A stretch of DNA of 64,000 nt from positions 4,804,945-4,868,944 of the forward strand of contig CM067525.1 in NCBI GenBank assembly GCA_034509495.1, read 5' to 3'. Of this stretch, positions 47,301-62,000 are shown piece after piece. The translations under genes and the position numbers were made by a program. Under the pieces are notes generated by a model. That model did no database searches. It was not told the DNA's origin and saw nothing but the letters and a program-made list of their open reading frames with translations. The DNA is from Acestrorhynchus altus. Its lineage: Eukaryota; Chordata; Actinopteri; Characiformes; Acestrorhynchidae. Positions within the stretch are counted from its first letter, which is position 1; every line of letters begins with the position of its first letter.

Positions 47301-50300
47301 AGTTTTCAACCCCGATGCTCCGGTTTTACGAAGAAGGATGCAATGGGAGCAGAGATGATGAAATAAAGCAAAATGCCATCATGCTTAGAGTTCTCAGAAA
47401 GAAATTGTGAGTTATATCAAACAAATTGGGGGATAAAACTGATGTCAGTATTCATTTAGTGAAGAAACTGACTAATCAATAATTTGCTTTTCCGGTTTAT
47501 TTTTACACTATAGTTTAGTTTCACCCAAAAGGACGTGTGGGATTGCGAGATAAGGTTGTGGGAAGAAAGATAAAGGTGATCAATAAATGATTATAAATGT
47601 AGACCGATCTGATGATTATATATTGATCTACACATACAGAAGTCGTGTCTCTCAGTGCAGCGTCTGACACGTCTCTGCATGGAGTTGTAGAGGTTCCTAA
47701 TGGTGTCCTGTGATGATCCATCCCATGCAGCTTGAATGTTGTAAATCAGTTCTGCAGATGGTGCGGTAGGGGTGGAGTGTTGATAGCGTCCAATAGCGTC
47801 CCACACATTTTCATACTTGATTCCGATGATGAATGAGGATGATTCCTAAGAAAGCTTAGGAACTTTAGAGATTTAGAGATTTCACAGTGCACTGAATTGA
47901 GTCCTAAAGAAGTGAGTTGTAGGTCTGCGTGGTGGGAACACAGAAAATCGTATATTTTAGCTGATTATCAAAATACGATATGATGTAATGAATACAATAT
48001 GCCCCCCATAGTGTGTACATGAGAGCACAAATGGGGATGGAGGGGAGCGGAGGGTGAAGCAGAAAGCAGAACGAGGGAACAGAATTAAATATACAGCTCT
48101 GGTTTGTATCAACATCCCTGATTAATCGTTTCCTGAAGGACCGGCCGAAAAGTGACGTACAGATTCATTTACTAAAGAGTCGGGTTGATTTGTGGGCGAA
48201 ACGCGAGAGATCACGGTGCACTGAATCATTTCCTAATCTAATCAAATCATTGTGTCTCTAAGAATAACTCTGGACGAGTGCGGCTCTTTATATGGGTCAG
48301 ATGCAGAGTCCGTGTGTGTGATCTTACCTACCGTCAGCCTGTCACCTGCGGTAGCGTTTATTGCTCAGTTGGAGCTCAGTTTATCAGTGCTGACACTCTG
48401 CCTCCTCTGCAGAAATCACACTGCCTCCTCACCTCCAGCAGCCACTTCTCATTTCACTCTTACAGCGTCTGCAGGGGCAGAACAGGGCCACCTTATAACT
48501 GGCTCTACTGGTAAAGATGTCTCTTACTACGTCTTCGTCCAGTTAAAGAAACCATTAGATAAATGCTTACATTTTAGACTGCAGGGACCAATGGTTACCG
48601 TTCTGGGCCAGTGTGGACTCGTTAAACCTGTTAGGGCTAAGAAGTGCAGGGTGTTTCATAATAATGTGACAGTTCCTGTCACTGCATGTCTCTGATCTCA
48701 CATAAATAAGGCTTAAATTAATTCCTGTTAATAATCTCTAGTCAGTGAAGCAGTGTCATCACTCTAAACAGTTGCGTTATGTACTCTTACACTACAAGCG
48801 TAACGCACAGATGAATCTGTATAAAACAAACTCGATGAGGTTTGTCGGCAGCGTGTGCCTTCATGCACGTAGGACTATGCAAAGTGAAGGATGGGTACAT
48901 TGGCCTCATTGTCCTCCACCATTAGAAATATTAAAGGCGCAATAAGGAGGATATTTTCTGTAATAAATGATCAAATGAGCAGATTCAGATATTAAGGAAA
49001 CATGCTGGGTTTAAGCGCCATCATTTTCTAGAACTGTGTGGTTTGTCACAGTAATCTGTGGGTTTGGAGCTCTGACTCCACCTGTTCCTCATTCAGCACG
49101 ATTTTCACAACAGTGGTGCTGCTGTGGAAGCTAGCAAGCGGGCTGGTCCAGCTGAAACTTTAGCTTCTGTGCAGCCCGAGAAACCTCGGCATCCGTCAAA
49201 AAAGCTCTGAATAAAACAAGAGTAAATATTGACAGCGAGTTCGGCAGATGGAGAGCACTCAGAGCTCGGAAGGACTAGGGCAGATGCCGAGCTGGCTACT
49301 TTTCTCCTGAACATGTAAGCTACGTTGGCCAAGGCTATCCTACTAGGGACGGTCAGTGGTTTGTTCCCAGCTGGGATATAAACGCAGGGGGTACTTGATC
49401 TGGTCTATGCTGGCCAATGCCGTCATGTTACATATACAGTCACCAGTTCAATGTCCTCAACCTGGCAACCCGCGTGAGCTTCACGTTTGGGGAGGATGGC
49501 ACTGGGAGGACAACTCTCGCTGGTGTTTTGAAATTGGCCTGCTGTAGCCATTTCACACACTCGCTCCCATTTTCTTCTGATTGTTCCTTTAAAACCCAGG
49601 ATTTTGCGGCACGAGTATAGTTGGCCAACTTGACGAACTATATCTGATTCTTTGTTTATAACTGCGGTGTTCAGAGCACCATCTGGTAACAAATATTGGC
49701 GTTTCTCTTAAGCCAATCGCGATACGATGTAAAACAGTTGCTGAAACAGTTGTTATTGACGGGAGAACTGAGCTCCTTCCTTTATTTGTAAATAAGCTAC
49801 GAAGAGCAAGTTCAGTGCTGAGAGGAGCCGAACACTAATACTAGTGCTTGGTTTGCTCGTCTCTGTCTGTGGAGCAGCTCTGAGTATCGTGGCTTCCGGT
49901 TGCAGTCAGTTACAGCCTACAGAGGAACCTTCCACTCTGCACCTCAGCGGAGGTGTTGATCTGAATCAGCGGCAGATTTGATTGGTGTAAAGTTTTCCGT
50001 TTCTCTTAAATCAAAAATGTGATTCTGTTGCAAGACTAATCCCAGCAAAATGCACTACAGAGCACTGCAGGTCCTACCTGTAGCCATCAAACTCTATAAC
50101 TCGTCCCTTAATGGGTGACCACCACCAATCACTGGATAAGTATTTAATCATGTATATATTTCCAAAGAGTTTATTCTGCTTATTCTTTGTATTGCTCTCT
50201 TATTTTTATGTGTATTATTATTTTTGTTTTTAGTGTTTATTGATGGAGGGATGCGACTGTCACATTTTCACTGGCAGGCTTCCTGGATGCAGTAAATGTA

Positions 50301-52414
50301 GGGTTCCCACACAGTACAGCGTAGGTTTACGGATGGTTATAGGATAATATTAAGTGTTAAAAGATATTATTCACACTCTCATGCTTTTACTCTCTCATCC
50401 ACTCTCCTGCTCTCTTTTGCATACTCTCGCTCTCTTCCGTCCTTCAAATTTTTCTTTTGCATCCCCCTCCCCACATCATCTTTCTCCTTTACTTTTCTCT
50501 TCTTTCAGGCTCTACCTCTTTCCTTTTATCTGTCTCTCAGAGCAGGCAGTGATTAAGTTAATGTGCCTTAGAAACGCTGTGTGCCTAATTATAAACTGAG
50601 ATACAGGTCGCTTTAGCAAATGGAGATTTGAGCACAAATGCAGTTTGTTGTTTGACTGCAGTTTCAGACAGAATGGGTGTTTATACAGACCTTGGATCAT
50701 TCTTTACCTACCAGTATACTGTGCCAGTAGTATAGTGGTAGTAGTGGTGGTGGTGGTTGTACACTCTGGACTGATGACTGTTTGTCGAGTAATGATAAAT
50801 GGTTTATTGTAGGAATGTCCCAGTTGATCAAGTGGATCTGTATCAGGCATATTTTACTGGATCAGCAATTTTTAGTCCTCATCCAATTCAGATTATTTGT
50901 TTAAATCACTTTATTCAGATTCATATATAATCTATGTTCAGAGTGCCATCTGATTTCATCAAGGCAAAGTTAATGGACATTTCTGGAAGTTCTCTGGAGC
51001 AGAGGTGACAATAACAACCGCTCGCTCATTCTGAGATTAAAACAGGTCTGTTTCTGCAATATTTTAATTCAGTTTCATATTCCACTGTAAAATAGCTCAA
51101 CATTGCACAGTCTAGACTATTCCTTTTGTGAACCTCCTGACTGCTGGGAATTATGTCCGTTAACGGTGCCTTGACGACACCAGACGTTGCTCTGAACACT
51201 GTGGTTAATACAAAGAATCTGGGATTTGATGGGAGTCAAAATGTTTGTAGCCGATGCATAAAAATATTCCTCGATTGGCGCAGATCCTGCTACACTGGAT
51301 GGGAATGAGACATCCATAATGGTAGTGTTGTTACATCCTTATTTAATAGGATTCACATGATGTGCTGTAAAATAGTAAGGGACGAGTAGGGGACAGTATG
51401 GCAAAATGTGCAGTACAGAGCATAGCTAATCACACGAGCTCTCGGTTTGTCTAAAGATGTGTTCTACGGTTTGGCCTCGCTGCTCTTCATTATGCATCTC
51501 AGCACCACCTGCTCAGCTATTGTGTAACAGTGGAGTTGCTCAGCAGCTTTTACCTGAGTTCACCTCACATGCCAGAGCGTCTGTGGGTTTCTGTTTTCAT
51601 GTAATCAATGAAAAGGTTAAAATGATGCAGATATTTACCCAGTATTGATCTCGATGGGTTATTGACCTTGTATCTCAAATGACCTTTAACTTTCACTGGA
51701 AGTTAGTTGTTATATATATTAATTTCAGTGCAATTCTATTGTTCCATTCATCATGAACTTCTGATATAAGAACAGTTTGATACAGAGAAAAGTGAAGGTT
51801 TTCTGATTGTCGCCCCTACGAATTTAGACATGCCAATTACCCATCCCCCTAAGTTGTCTCCCACATTACGTGCCCTGCTCTTGGTGCCAGGTGGGAGACA
51901 TTGTCCACATCATGTGACGATAGTCTGCCGCCTCTTTTCGAGCTGCCACCATTAGCATTGTTGCCGAGCAGCCATCACATTTGGAGAACGTGGGATCCCC
52001 GGTTCTGACACAATGTTCGGCAGACGCCTGCGCCGACTAGCAGCATACTTATGTGATGTGAGAAGAGCGCCATCTACCCACCTCCCCCAAGGCAGAAGCC
52101 AGTATCTCTCCCTGTGGACCCCGGCTGCCGATGGTGAGCTGCATGAACCTGGATTCAAACCCGCGACCCCAGGATCATAGTGGCAGTGCCTTAGCCCGCT
52201 ATACCGCTCGGGGCGTAATTCATCTTTTTAATACAAAATATTAAAGTGCAGCACTGATTCTCCTTTAAGCACACTTTTCCACGCTGCTGGAGTGATTCGC
52301 CTTTCCGTTAAACCCCTTAAAAATAATCTGAGGGCTTTCAGTCCAGAGCTCATTAATTCTTCTGAGGAGGGCAGGGAAGATGCAGTCTTGCAGAATGGAA
52401 GCCTTCGTGTGATT

Positions 52415-52467
<53 letters not shown>

Positions 52468-54959
52468 TCAGGAAACAGAGAGCCAAATGGACACTCTCCA
52501 AGATGTGACGCAGAACAACAACACAAGACTTGCTATGTCAGGAATTCCTCCCCACAATATGTTTAGCTTAAATTTGGTAATGAGATTTCTGCGGATACAT
52601 GCTTTTTGTTCTTTGTACAAACGTCCTGCGTCACACGGTGTCCCAGAGCGCCAGATATTTAGTCATGTGTGCGAATGTTCCTTAAATTAATATGCAAAGT
52701 TTTTGCAAATCAGCTGCTCTTGTCATACACTAGCACATTGGTTCTCTGCATACCTTCTCAGCACTGCAGTGACACTGACATGGTGGTGTTAGTGTGTGTT
52801 TCGCTGGTACGAGTGGACAAGACACTAAACACTGTGTCCACTCACTGTCCACTCTATTAGACACTCCTACCTAGTGTCTCCACCTTGTAGATATGTTGGT
52901 CATCCTCTCGTCCTTCATTGGTGCTCACGGGACGCTGCCTGGTTGATTGACTGTTCTCAGTCCACACAGGGGGTCTTTGGTTGCTTAGAAATCACCTTGG
53001 GTTGTTTTTAGACCGTGAGGACAATTACACACCTCCTTGGGGATCTTTGTTGGTGGAGCACTCCTGGGGGAGGGTAGAATGGTCTTGAATATCCTCCATT
53101 TGTACACAACGCGTCTGACTGTGGATTGGTGGAGTCCAAACTCTACACTCTCAACTTTTTCAGCCTTATGAGCAGCAACAACTGTTGTTGTGAAGGTCAG
53201 ACTTTGATGGATCCCTGTTTTTTAAACAAAACGGGACCCCACGTAAACCTGATCATCTCCCGTTCATTGAAAACACCCAATTCTATTTTCACCTTCAAAT
53301 GATCTGCTGATCCTGAAAGCTCATACTTTTGCCCTCACAGATATATATTTGTTGAGGATCCAGTATTTCATGAGTAAAATTTTTGCTCCATTTGTTTGAT
53401 TTGCTTCTCCATATCTGCTTTTAAGGCTTGTGTGAATATCCGATTAAGTATTAGAATATAGAAACTCCAGCTCAGTTACATCAAGGTAAGATAATATCTG
53501 CCAAGTAATGTTGACAAAAGAGGCAGTTGTGGTCTCATTTCTGGCCACTGCACGGTTTCAAATCAGAGTAAAAATATCTTTTTTGTGTAATCTCCACTCT
53601 AACTTTAGAGTGCAGCTGTCGCTGACGGAAGTGCTCGGCTGATATGATTTTGACGTCTTTGTCTCGCTTGTCTTGGTGGTTTGCCACCGCAGCGTCAGAC
53701 GCTATGTTCTGCGTCTCAATCTCGGGTTCTGCAGGAAGACACCTTCTGCAGAGCACAAGTGACGAGAAGTGATCACATATGAACAGGGTCTCACTCGCCG
53801 GCAGGACCCTGTAATAAGAGAATCATGAAGGATTGGTTGTTCTCACAAGACACTTAGAAATATCTGAAACAGCTTGTGTCTTCTCCATACTGCTCGTCTC
53901 TCCACGGTTTGAACACACACTGCACAATGCCCCTCATTATACCCATCAGCGTAAGCTATGCAAAGCTGCCCCACTAAACCACCTCACCAAACACAATAGA
54001 GCAGTTCATAGAAGCTCTCTTAGATAGTTATCTTCCCTCTGTCAGCTGGATTAAAGCAAATCTCACCACTCAAACACCACAAATACCAATGATCAGCTGA
54101 GATACTGTAGCACTACTTAATGATCGTTCTTCGTTCTCAGTACCTAACCACCATATACTGCTCGTATTAGTACCCAAAAAGGTGTGAAGGGCTGTTATTG
54201 GCAAGAACGTGGTGTGATATCTCACAAAACGGGGGCTACAGTGAATTGTGATCATATTATGATATTGTTCATCCTAGACGTCTGTTAAACGAGTCTCCTC
54301 TCCAGCCTTTATAAAGACTTTAACTCCACCTTTGGCCACGTAAAACCTGAATGGTGGAAAAAATACAATTGGAACAGTTTGGCCGAAGACCAGAAAAGAG
54401 AGCACGATGTAGAGGCAGCCAGCCGGACGAAGGCCATTTAAAGGGCAGAGTAGGTTTTTGTGTTTGTATGTTAGTCTGTATATAAAGTCTCTCTCTATCT
54501 TTTAGTTTGCTGGATTTGTGACACACTGCTTTAAGCTCAGTTCTGAACCTACTTGGATCTCTTTCCCTTTCCCTGTGAACTTTCCTAATGACAACCACAT
54601 CCTGTCTACTGTGTGGCGCGTCCTGTCCAGCACCCGGTTTATCGTGTGCTTCGAGGTGGTGGGGGTGGTGGATAAACAGTGTGTTTGGGATGGGTGGGAC
54701 GTCTCTGAGGATAAAGATTCTGCTCTCAGTGATAAAAAAAAAGGAGATGATGGAAAAACAAAACTTCCCTTAAACTGAGGGAAGTTCCTGCCCAATGGGA
54801 AGTTTGGAAACATTGCATGGGTACTCTATGGAACCATTCATTTTAAAGAGGTTCTTTAAAGAATATTAAAATGCTTTCTATCATAACTTAGAACCGTTTA
54901 ATCAGGCAGACCACTGTTTAACCTTTCAAAGAGTTCTTTCAATTGTCATGGTACTGCAT

Positions 54960-55034
<75 letters not shown>

Positions 55035-58000
55035 TGTATCTCATAGGACGAGAACAAACTACTCATCAGTTTTTTCAAAAACAGTTTAATTTGGTGATAA
55101 AATTTGACAGCAGTCTGATTAGTTTGTTTAAAAAAAATTAATAACCAAAAAATGACTTGTTCAAGCAGCTTTAATAAGGGTCTAGACACGCCTTTGTCAA
55201 AAACAGAATTACCACATACCACCACAGTCATGGTTAAATGCAGTTAGATCTAAATAAAGCAAGACTGGAAGAGTTCATAAATGTTCATGTTGAGCTTTCT
55301 GTCATTATGCTGCAGATACTCCATCCATTAGATCAGCCAGCACCGCACACACTCTTTATTTATGAGGTGCTGGGGTGGGTGTGTGTGTGTGTGTGTGTGT
55401 GTGTGCGCCCCCTAATGAGATGAAAATGCATTGTACTGGAACTAATGTTAATGTGGTCAACTTGGTCAAATAATCAGTCTCTTATTTATTCTACATTAAT
55501 TTAATAATTCCACGCACTTTGAGTGTCTGCAGGTTTTTGTTTTGCAGAATCTGAATGGCTTTATTAATCTCTGCTTTTCAAACAGGTCATAAATGCATAA
55601 ATATGCTTTAGGTAAAGTTAAAAATTCAATATCCTCGTCAGGGCTTGGAAATATGAAAATAGGATGAATATCATGTATAGGATGTGTATCATGATAAAAT
55701 TGGATTGGATATGATCATTACTTAATATCAGTGCTTAAAGAACTGCACGGCAGAAGGTGTAGTTAGTCCTCTTTAATTTGATGGAGTTTGATGGTCCTGT
55801 GGGGTCCAATTTCAATACGTGCTGCTACTGATTTGTTTTGTTTGCATTTCTAAATACTGACATTAAATATTGGATTTAGTACTGGACACAATTACCAATC
55901 AAAACTCTGGGATCTATTAACTGCATTTTTACCTCAGTTATGAATATTGTATACAGTTTAATGGACGACAGACACAGCATATTTATTTCATAAGCTGCTC
56001 AAGATGCTCAGTTGGCTTCTTGGAGTTCTCCATGTTGCTTCAGCACCACAGACGGGACAGGGCATCATGTGACTACACACACCCAATGACCAGCACGAAA
56101 AACTCAGATTAAATGATGCAGCAAGCAGAGTCACATGGATGTCGTTAGGGTGGGATGGAGATTGTAGTCCTCATTAGCTGGGCCACTGTTCATCCTGCCC
56201 AGCGTCTTTAAACTGCAAACACATCTATGAAAAGACGGCGAAGGCATTCGGTCTCTCCGTTCTGCTTGAATGCCGCTTGTAATCACCGTGACCGAGGTCA
56301 TCTAATGTTTCTTTGCATAACCAGATTGGACGGAGAACATGACTCGGCTTGTTTCTCTACTGAAACTTTAATTGTGCAAATAAAAATTCTAAACTTTTTA
56401 ACAGAAGCCCAAATTATAACTTGGATGAAGCCTGTTTTCAGCTTTGTTCTCTGTACGACCTTCACAATGGAGAGATTGCCAGTTCCTGCAGCACAGACAG
56501 TCGTCATTATTAATTCACTCGCTCTCCTCAGGGCGACACACACAGCTCAGTTTACTGATACAGTAAAGAAAGAGAAGGGAAGAGAGAAAGAAAGTTCAGA
56601 AAGAAGGAAAGAATGAAGAAGCAAATATTTGGGAGGTTTGTCCTGTGACTGACTGGCTCACATTTCTGACACTGTATGACACTGTTATCTATAAACACGG
56701 ACTAAAGTACAGCAGCATCGTTCTGACCTCTGGATGTTGTCCATTCTTTAGTCCATGCTTACAGATATCACTGTTGCACTGAAACTTTGTAAGCAAGTCT
56801 ATTTTTAGGGCTCTGTGAGATGAAGGGAAAAATATACCTTTTCTTTTGCTTTTCTGCTCTTTCTGGGTTTTTTATTGATCTCTCCAAAGTACCTTCTGCT
56901 CCACTTCCTAGGCACTGTAGGGCAGGGTCTTCTGAAATTTAGTTTAGATATATATTTTTTATTGTGGTATGTACCTTGTTCCAAAACAGATTTTTGTACA
57001 CTCCCAAAAACCAAATTTAGAACCAGGTCGATAAAACTTGATTGATCCTGAAGGAATGATGATGAAATCATTATTTATTAGTACCCCCGGAATAACAGGA
57101 TTATGTATATTCAAGTGGTGAATATATAAAGGTGTAGGTCAGTGATTTATATTTTGTATGATAATGTAAAATGAATAATAACTTATTAGTGAAATAATAA
57201 TCATAACAGTTGCTCTTTTTGATATGGTAAAGTAGTCATGCTGCTCTTTTAATCACAATATTTCTGCAGCATGAGTGTCGTCCCTTTGGTAACCAAACCA
57301 TTTTTACAAAAGTGACCCACTCATCCTTGGAATCAAAATCATACCCTGATCGTAACCTGTTTAGCAGCACTAATGTTATGAATATGGCTTATATAGTTTC
57401 TAATCTCTGTATTAATTTTATTTTATTTATTTTTAATTTTGAAATTCTGTTCCCTTTTTAGCAATGCATGAGGAAACGGGGTGATTTCAGCATGCAAATG
57501 CAAATTGTTGCTTTGTGATTATAACTAAAGCAACTGGTTTCAGTGGGACCGATGAGCTCATACAGAGCTATTGATGATCTTAAAACAGTAATACAGTAAT
57601 AAATGTGTTTTTACAAAATTAAAGCCACATTAACTGTTATTTTTTCCAGTATGATAAATGTAGAATCTGATCAGATCTGAAATGTTAAAAATAAAAAGCC
57701 ATTTTGAGGTTATGCTTTCTCTTCGAACATAAAGATTGTGTTCCATTTGACCAGGGTTCCCCAAACTCTTGGGTTTTGCATAAGCCTCTTCAAAATAGAA
57801 GACGAAAGTGTGCCATTGCACCCGATTTACTTCAGAACAGGATCTGGATTAACAAAATGACACCTTTTAGTAATTAGGCTTTCGTGATAAGCCTTTTACA
57901 GCTCCTCTAACATTTAAGCCACTCTTTCACTTACTGACGAATCCTTTTCTTAAACCAGGTCAGCTATTAAATGGCTCCTACCTCTGTGAAGCTTCTTTAA

Positions 58001-59019
58001 TAAAGTTTGGATGAGGGGGCTTCAAGTTTATAACCCTGAATCTTAATTCTTTTATTTGAACACTCTTTAAATTACTGCACAGTTTGATTTTCGTTGGGTG
58101 AAAACCCATCAGGGAAAGACTAAGGTTTGATAACCCCTAGACAAGCACAGTAACGGAGGAAATGTTTGGTGCATTTTGGCACAAAAGCTTCATACCAGCT
58201 GTGAAGCATGGTGGTGGATGTGTCATGGTTTGGGGCTGCAGCAGGGCCTGCAGAGATCTATGAAATCTTTCTAGTGTCAGAGGGGGCAGATTTCACATGT
58301 TTATAAAGGCTGAGCCAAAGCTGAGAGAATACCACTTGGAGCACTGGGCAAGTCTTTCTGGTCTTTGCTTCCCAGTTTGAGGGTGTGTGTGTGTGTTATA
58401 TGCTGTCATTGCGGTCTGTCCTTAGGTCAGTGTGTGTGTTGCAGATTGCTTTAACACTCTGACCTTTATTTTGGGCTCGTGATAAAATCCCACCCCGATC
58501 TCTGTCTGTGCCGAAGAGTGATGGATGTGTTTGATTGTGTTTGTGTCACTTTCATTAATCACTCCGCGGCGGTCGCAGACCTGTTCCAGCACAATCACCC
58601 AGTACTCCTTTACCCAGAATGCACACGGGCAGGGTGTGATATATGGAGGGGCGGGACTTAGTGATTATGTGAAATTTATTCATGCAACATATTTTATGCA
58701 GAGGAGAGTCAAAGTCCGGTATGTAAAGGGTGAGACTGGAGGGAAATGTGAGCAGTTACTCGGTCATAAACTGATCGCTGCCGTCGGCTCGCTTCACTTT
58801 CTTTCACGCTCGTTGGAGCTGCTCCAGCTGGAGCTCAGAACTGTGGAAGCCTCTTAACCTGGTTCTGCAGGACCCCTAGTGTACCGTGCTGTGCCCCCCT
58901 GTACCCCCTCACCCAGCTCATTCAGAATGCAGTCCGGATCAATAAGCAGTTTTTAGCTTGTTTATTCTTTCCTTTCTTTTTCTTTCTGAATTTGTCTTTC
59001 TTTTGGTGTTTTCTCTTTT

Positions 59020-59089
<70 letters not shown>

Positions 59090-62000
59090 GAGGTTAATCT
59101 TTGGATGCATTATGCCAGCTTCATGTGGCGTCCGGATGTTGTCGAGGTGACTGCGGATTTCAGCCACTGTCAGGAGTTCAGTGCATCTCCTCTGGCTGCG
59201 TATGAGAGAGCCCGAGGTCAGGCCGCGGTCAGTGTCAGTCAGTAATCTAGCTGTGTCCAGTGTGTTTATATGAGCAGACAGATGTTCGGAAATTGGATTT
59301 AATAGCACTATTGAATTTGATGTCACAGATTTGCGCAGGGCTCAGACAGGATGATGAAAGTGGAGGTGGTGATATTTTATTCGTTTTACTCCTGATGTTT
59401 TTATTATTATAACATCACAGTTGGACATTAATTTAATACATACTGTGTAGGCTGATATTTGTGGGGGGGGGTTACACATTTTTTCTGTGGTGTATATTGT
59501 GGTGATATAAATTATAGGTATTTGCTTTTGCCTTTATATTTGAACGTCTACACCACTACCTCCTTTCCTTGAGAATAGTCTCGGTTCTTAAATGCCCACT
59601 AGGCTATACTATGGGTATGTGTGGTACCCTGAGCTGGCACCCTGTCCAGGGTGTATTCAGAGACTCAGGGTGTGTATAGTTACATTAGAAACTGTGATGT
59701 CTAAGGGCTGCTTTCCTCTGTTTTATATTCTTCTAGCTGGTCGGAGGTCAGTTTGATCTGGAGATGAACTTCATCATTCAGGAGTCGGAGAGCATCGTGT
59801 GCATGGTTGAGTTGCTGGATAAGTGTGAGGGAACATGTCAGGCTGAAGTGTGGAGTATCTTCACTGCTGTTCTGAAGAAGAGTGTGAGGAACCTGCAGGC
59901 CTGCACTGATGTGGGGCTTATCCAGTTGGTCCTGCAGCGCATAGACAATACTGACAGTATGATCGCAGGTAAGTAACGCACCCGTATGGTTTGAAGGGCT
60001 AAAACTTTACGCACTGCATTTGTCTCAACCCACTCAAGTAGTACCCAGACTCCTCCCAGTATGACACAAAACTCCTCCTGGTACAACCCAGACTCCTCCC
60101 AGTATGACCCAAACTGGCCACCATGCCGTACAAAGACGGTCACTGTCTAGTCCACGTGGTTTGTCAAAGCTGTTCTTCCCCTAAGTTTGGAGAAATGCTC
60201 CATGGCATGTAAAATTACAAATTTCAAGGCAGCCCAGCACAGGAAGAGGCTGAATAGGTAAACTGGTTGCCACATAACAGTCAGATTTGCATATTCTGCC
60301 CCGTACAGCAACAGATTTTCAGTCTAAATACCAGAGATACATCTGATACAACGCATGTGGTTCAAATCTAATCAAGATACGGTCCAGAGACCACATGTTC
60401 AGTCACATGAAGTGTGCAGGGTGTGATTTGGGTCTCGTCGTTAAATTTATTCATATACAAACAACGATTTATATACAATCATTTCCATTCACAATTACAG
60501 TAGACTTCCAACCTCTGACAAATCAACACTGTGGCCGCCAACAAACTATAAAAAATGGCAAACTTATGACTCTTCTTTCTTCAAAGCACAAAAGTACAAG
60601 GTGAATACAGAGGAGCCTGATCTGAGATCAGCCCTAACTCAGGGTGAGTGTTAAAACCTGTAGTTCACAGAATTGCACTTTAAACTACATTGACCAATCT
60701 GTGGCTTGAGCAGACTGAAGACTCCAGACATGCTTCGGCCAATCACCTACACCTGTTCGACCTCTCTGATGTGTACATACAAAATTTGTTGATTTTGCTC
60801 TTGTGTTTCAGATCTGCTGGTAGACATGCTGGGCGTTCTGGCGAGCTACAGTATCACAGTGAAGGAGCTGAAGCTGTTCTTCAGTAAGCTGCAGGGAGAG
60901 AAAGGCCAATGGGTATGATTATTTTATGTGTGTGGGCTGTTTTAGGAAGCTTTCTTGATATCAGTTTGTCCCCTTTTACTCTAAATGTGTCCTCGGCTGC
61001 ATTCTAAGCGCAGTTGGCCATTTCCTTTATTGGTTAATAATGTATCTATTGGTCTTGGTAGCTAGAGATTTAATAGACTCCTTTCAGATTTGTGTACATA
61101 AAGGATGATGTGATGTTTGTCATCTAGCAGAGGGATCAGATCTAGACATTTGCATTATTCTTACTTAAATTGCCTGATGGTTTCGTAGAGGATTGCTGGA
61201 GCCATTACCTCTCCAACTGGACAGATTGGGATGGACCAGCCTTGTGAATGGCCACCAAGCTGTTTGCAAGCCATCCCTCTAGCTGTGGTGTGTGCAGAGT
61301 GTAGTCTAAGTGGGGCAGGAGGGATAAGGCAGTGGAAATAGATTGTGTGTTGATGTGGTTTGATGTATTGAGCTCTAGGTTCAGTATTAAGGACGCTGGA
61401 AATCGAGGAGTAGCACCATCGATCAGCACAAACAATCAACACGTCGAAGAAAGTGCCTCCTAATTTCTGTATGTGGCACAGCCGGAGGGTGTAGTGATAT
61501 AGAACACACGGCAGAGACGAATGCATCACCATTACTCTCCCTCTGCACACACTGCCGTGTGTGGGTTAGGGTTTGCTGATGGTTGTGAGTAGAAAGGATG
61601 TGCTGTATATCAGGTATTTGTGTATTTTTTATAAATATATGCTCTGTATTTTTAATTATTCTGAGCATCATGTTTCGTAATCAGTAATGACTGAGCTGAT
61701 ATTTCACAGCTGTGATGCAAAATCACAATTTTTAGGCCATTGCGAATGCAAATTCTCGCCGAGAAAAGATGAGTAATGCCTGGTGTAAACTGCACATGTT
61801 GAGACAGTCTCAAGGGTCTGTGCAGCGTAAATGTTGTCGCATATCTAGACACAGTCTGTCATTTGCTGTGTCGCTGAAAATAGGTAAATGGACATGAAAT
61901 ATTAATAGAAATCTTTTATTCTTCTCTTTAAATTTGCTGTTTTTAGGTTTCAGACAGTAACCACGGTTAATCCAATTGAAGCCTTTCTGAATACAATTTC

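Noticed and set aside
48252..48695. 147-residue open frame in lrba intron 1
   Set aside because: Starts with GTG, has no domain or splice context I recognise and no upstream promoter; chance length for this amount of sequence.
54518..54778. 86-residue frame resembling a small protein
   Set aside because: No motif recognised, ends in a poly-A-like lysine run, no splice or promoter evidence.
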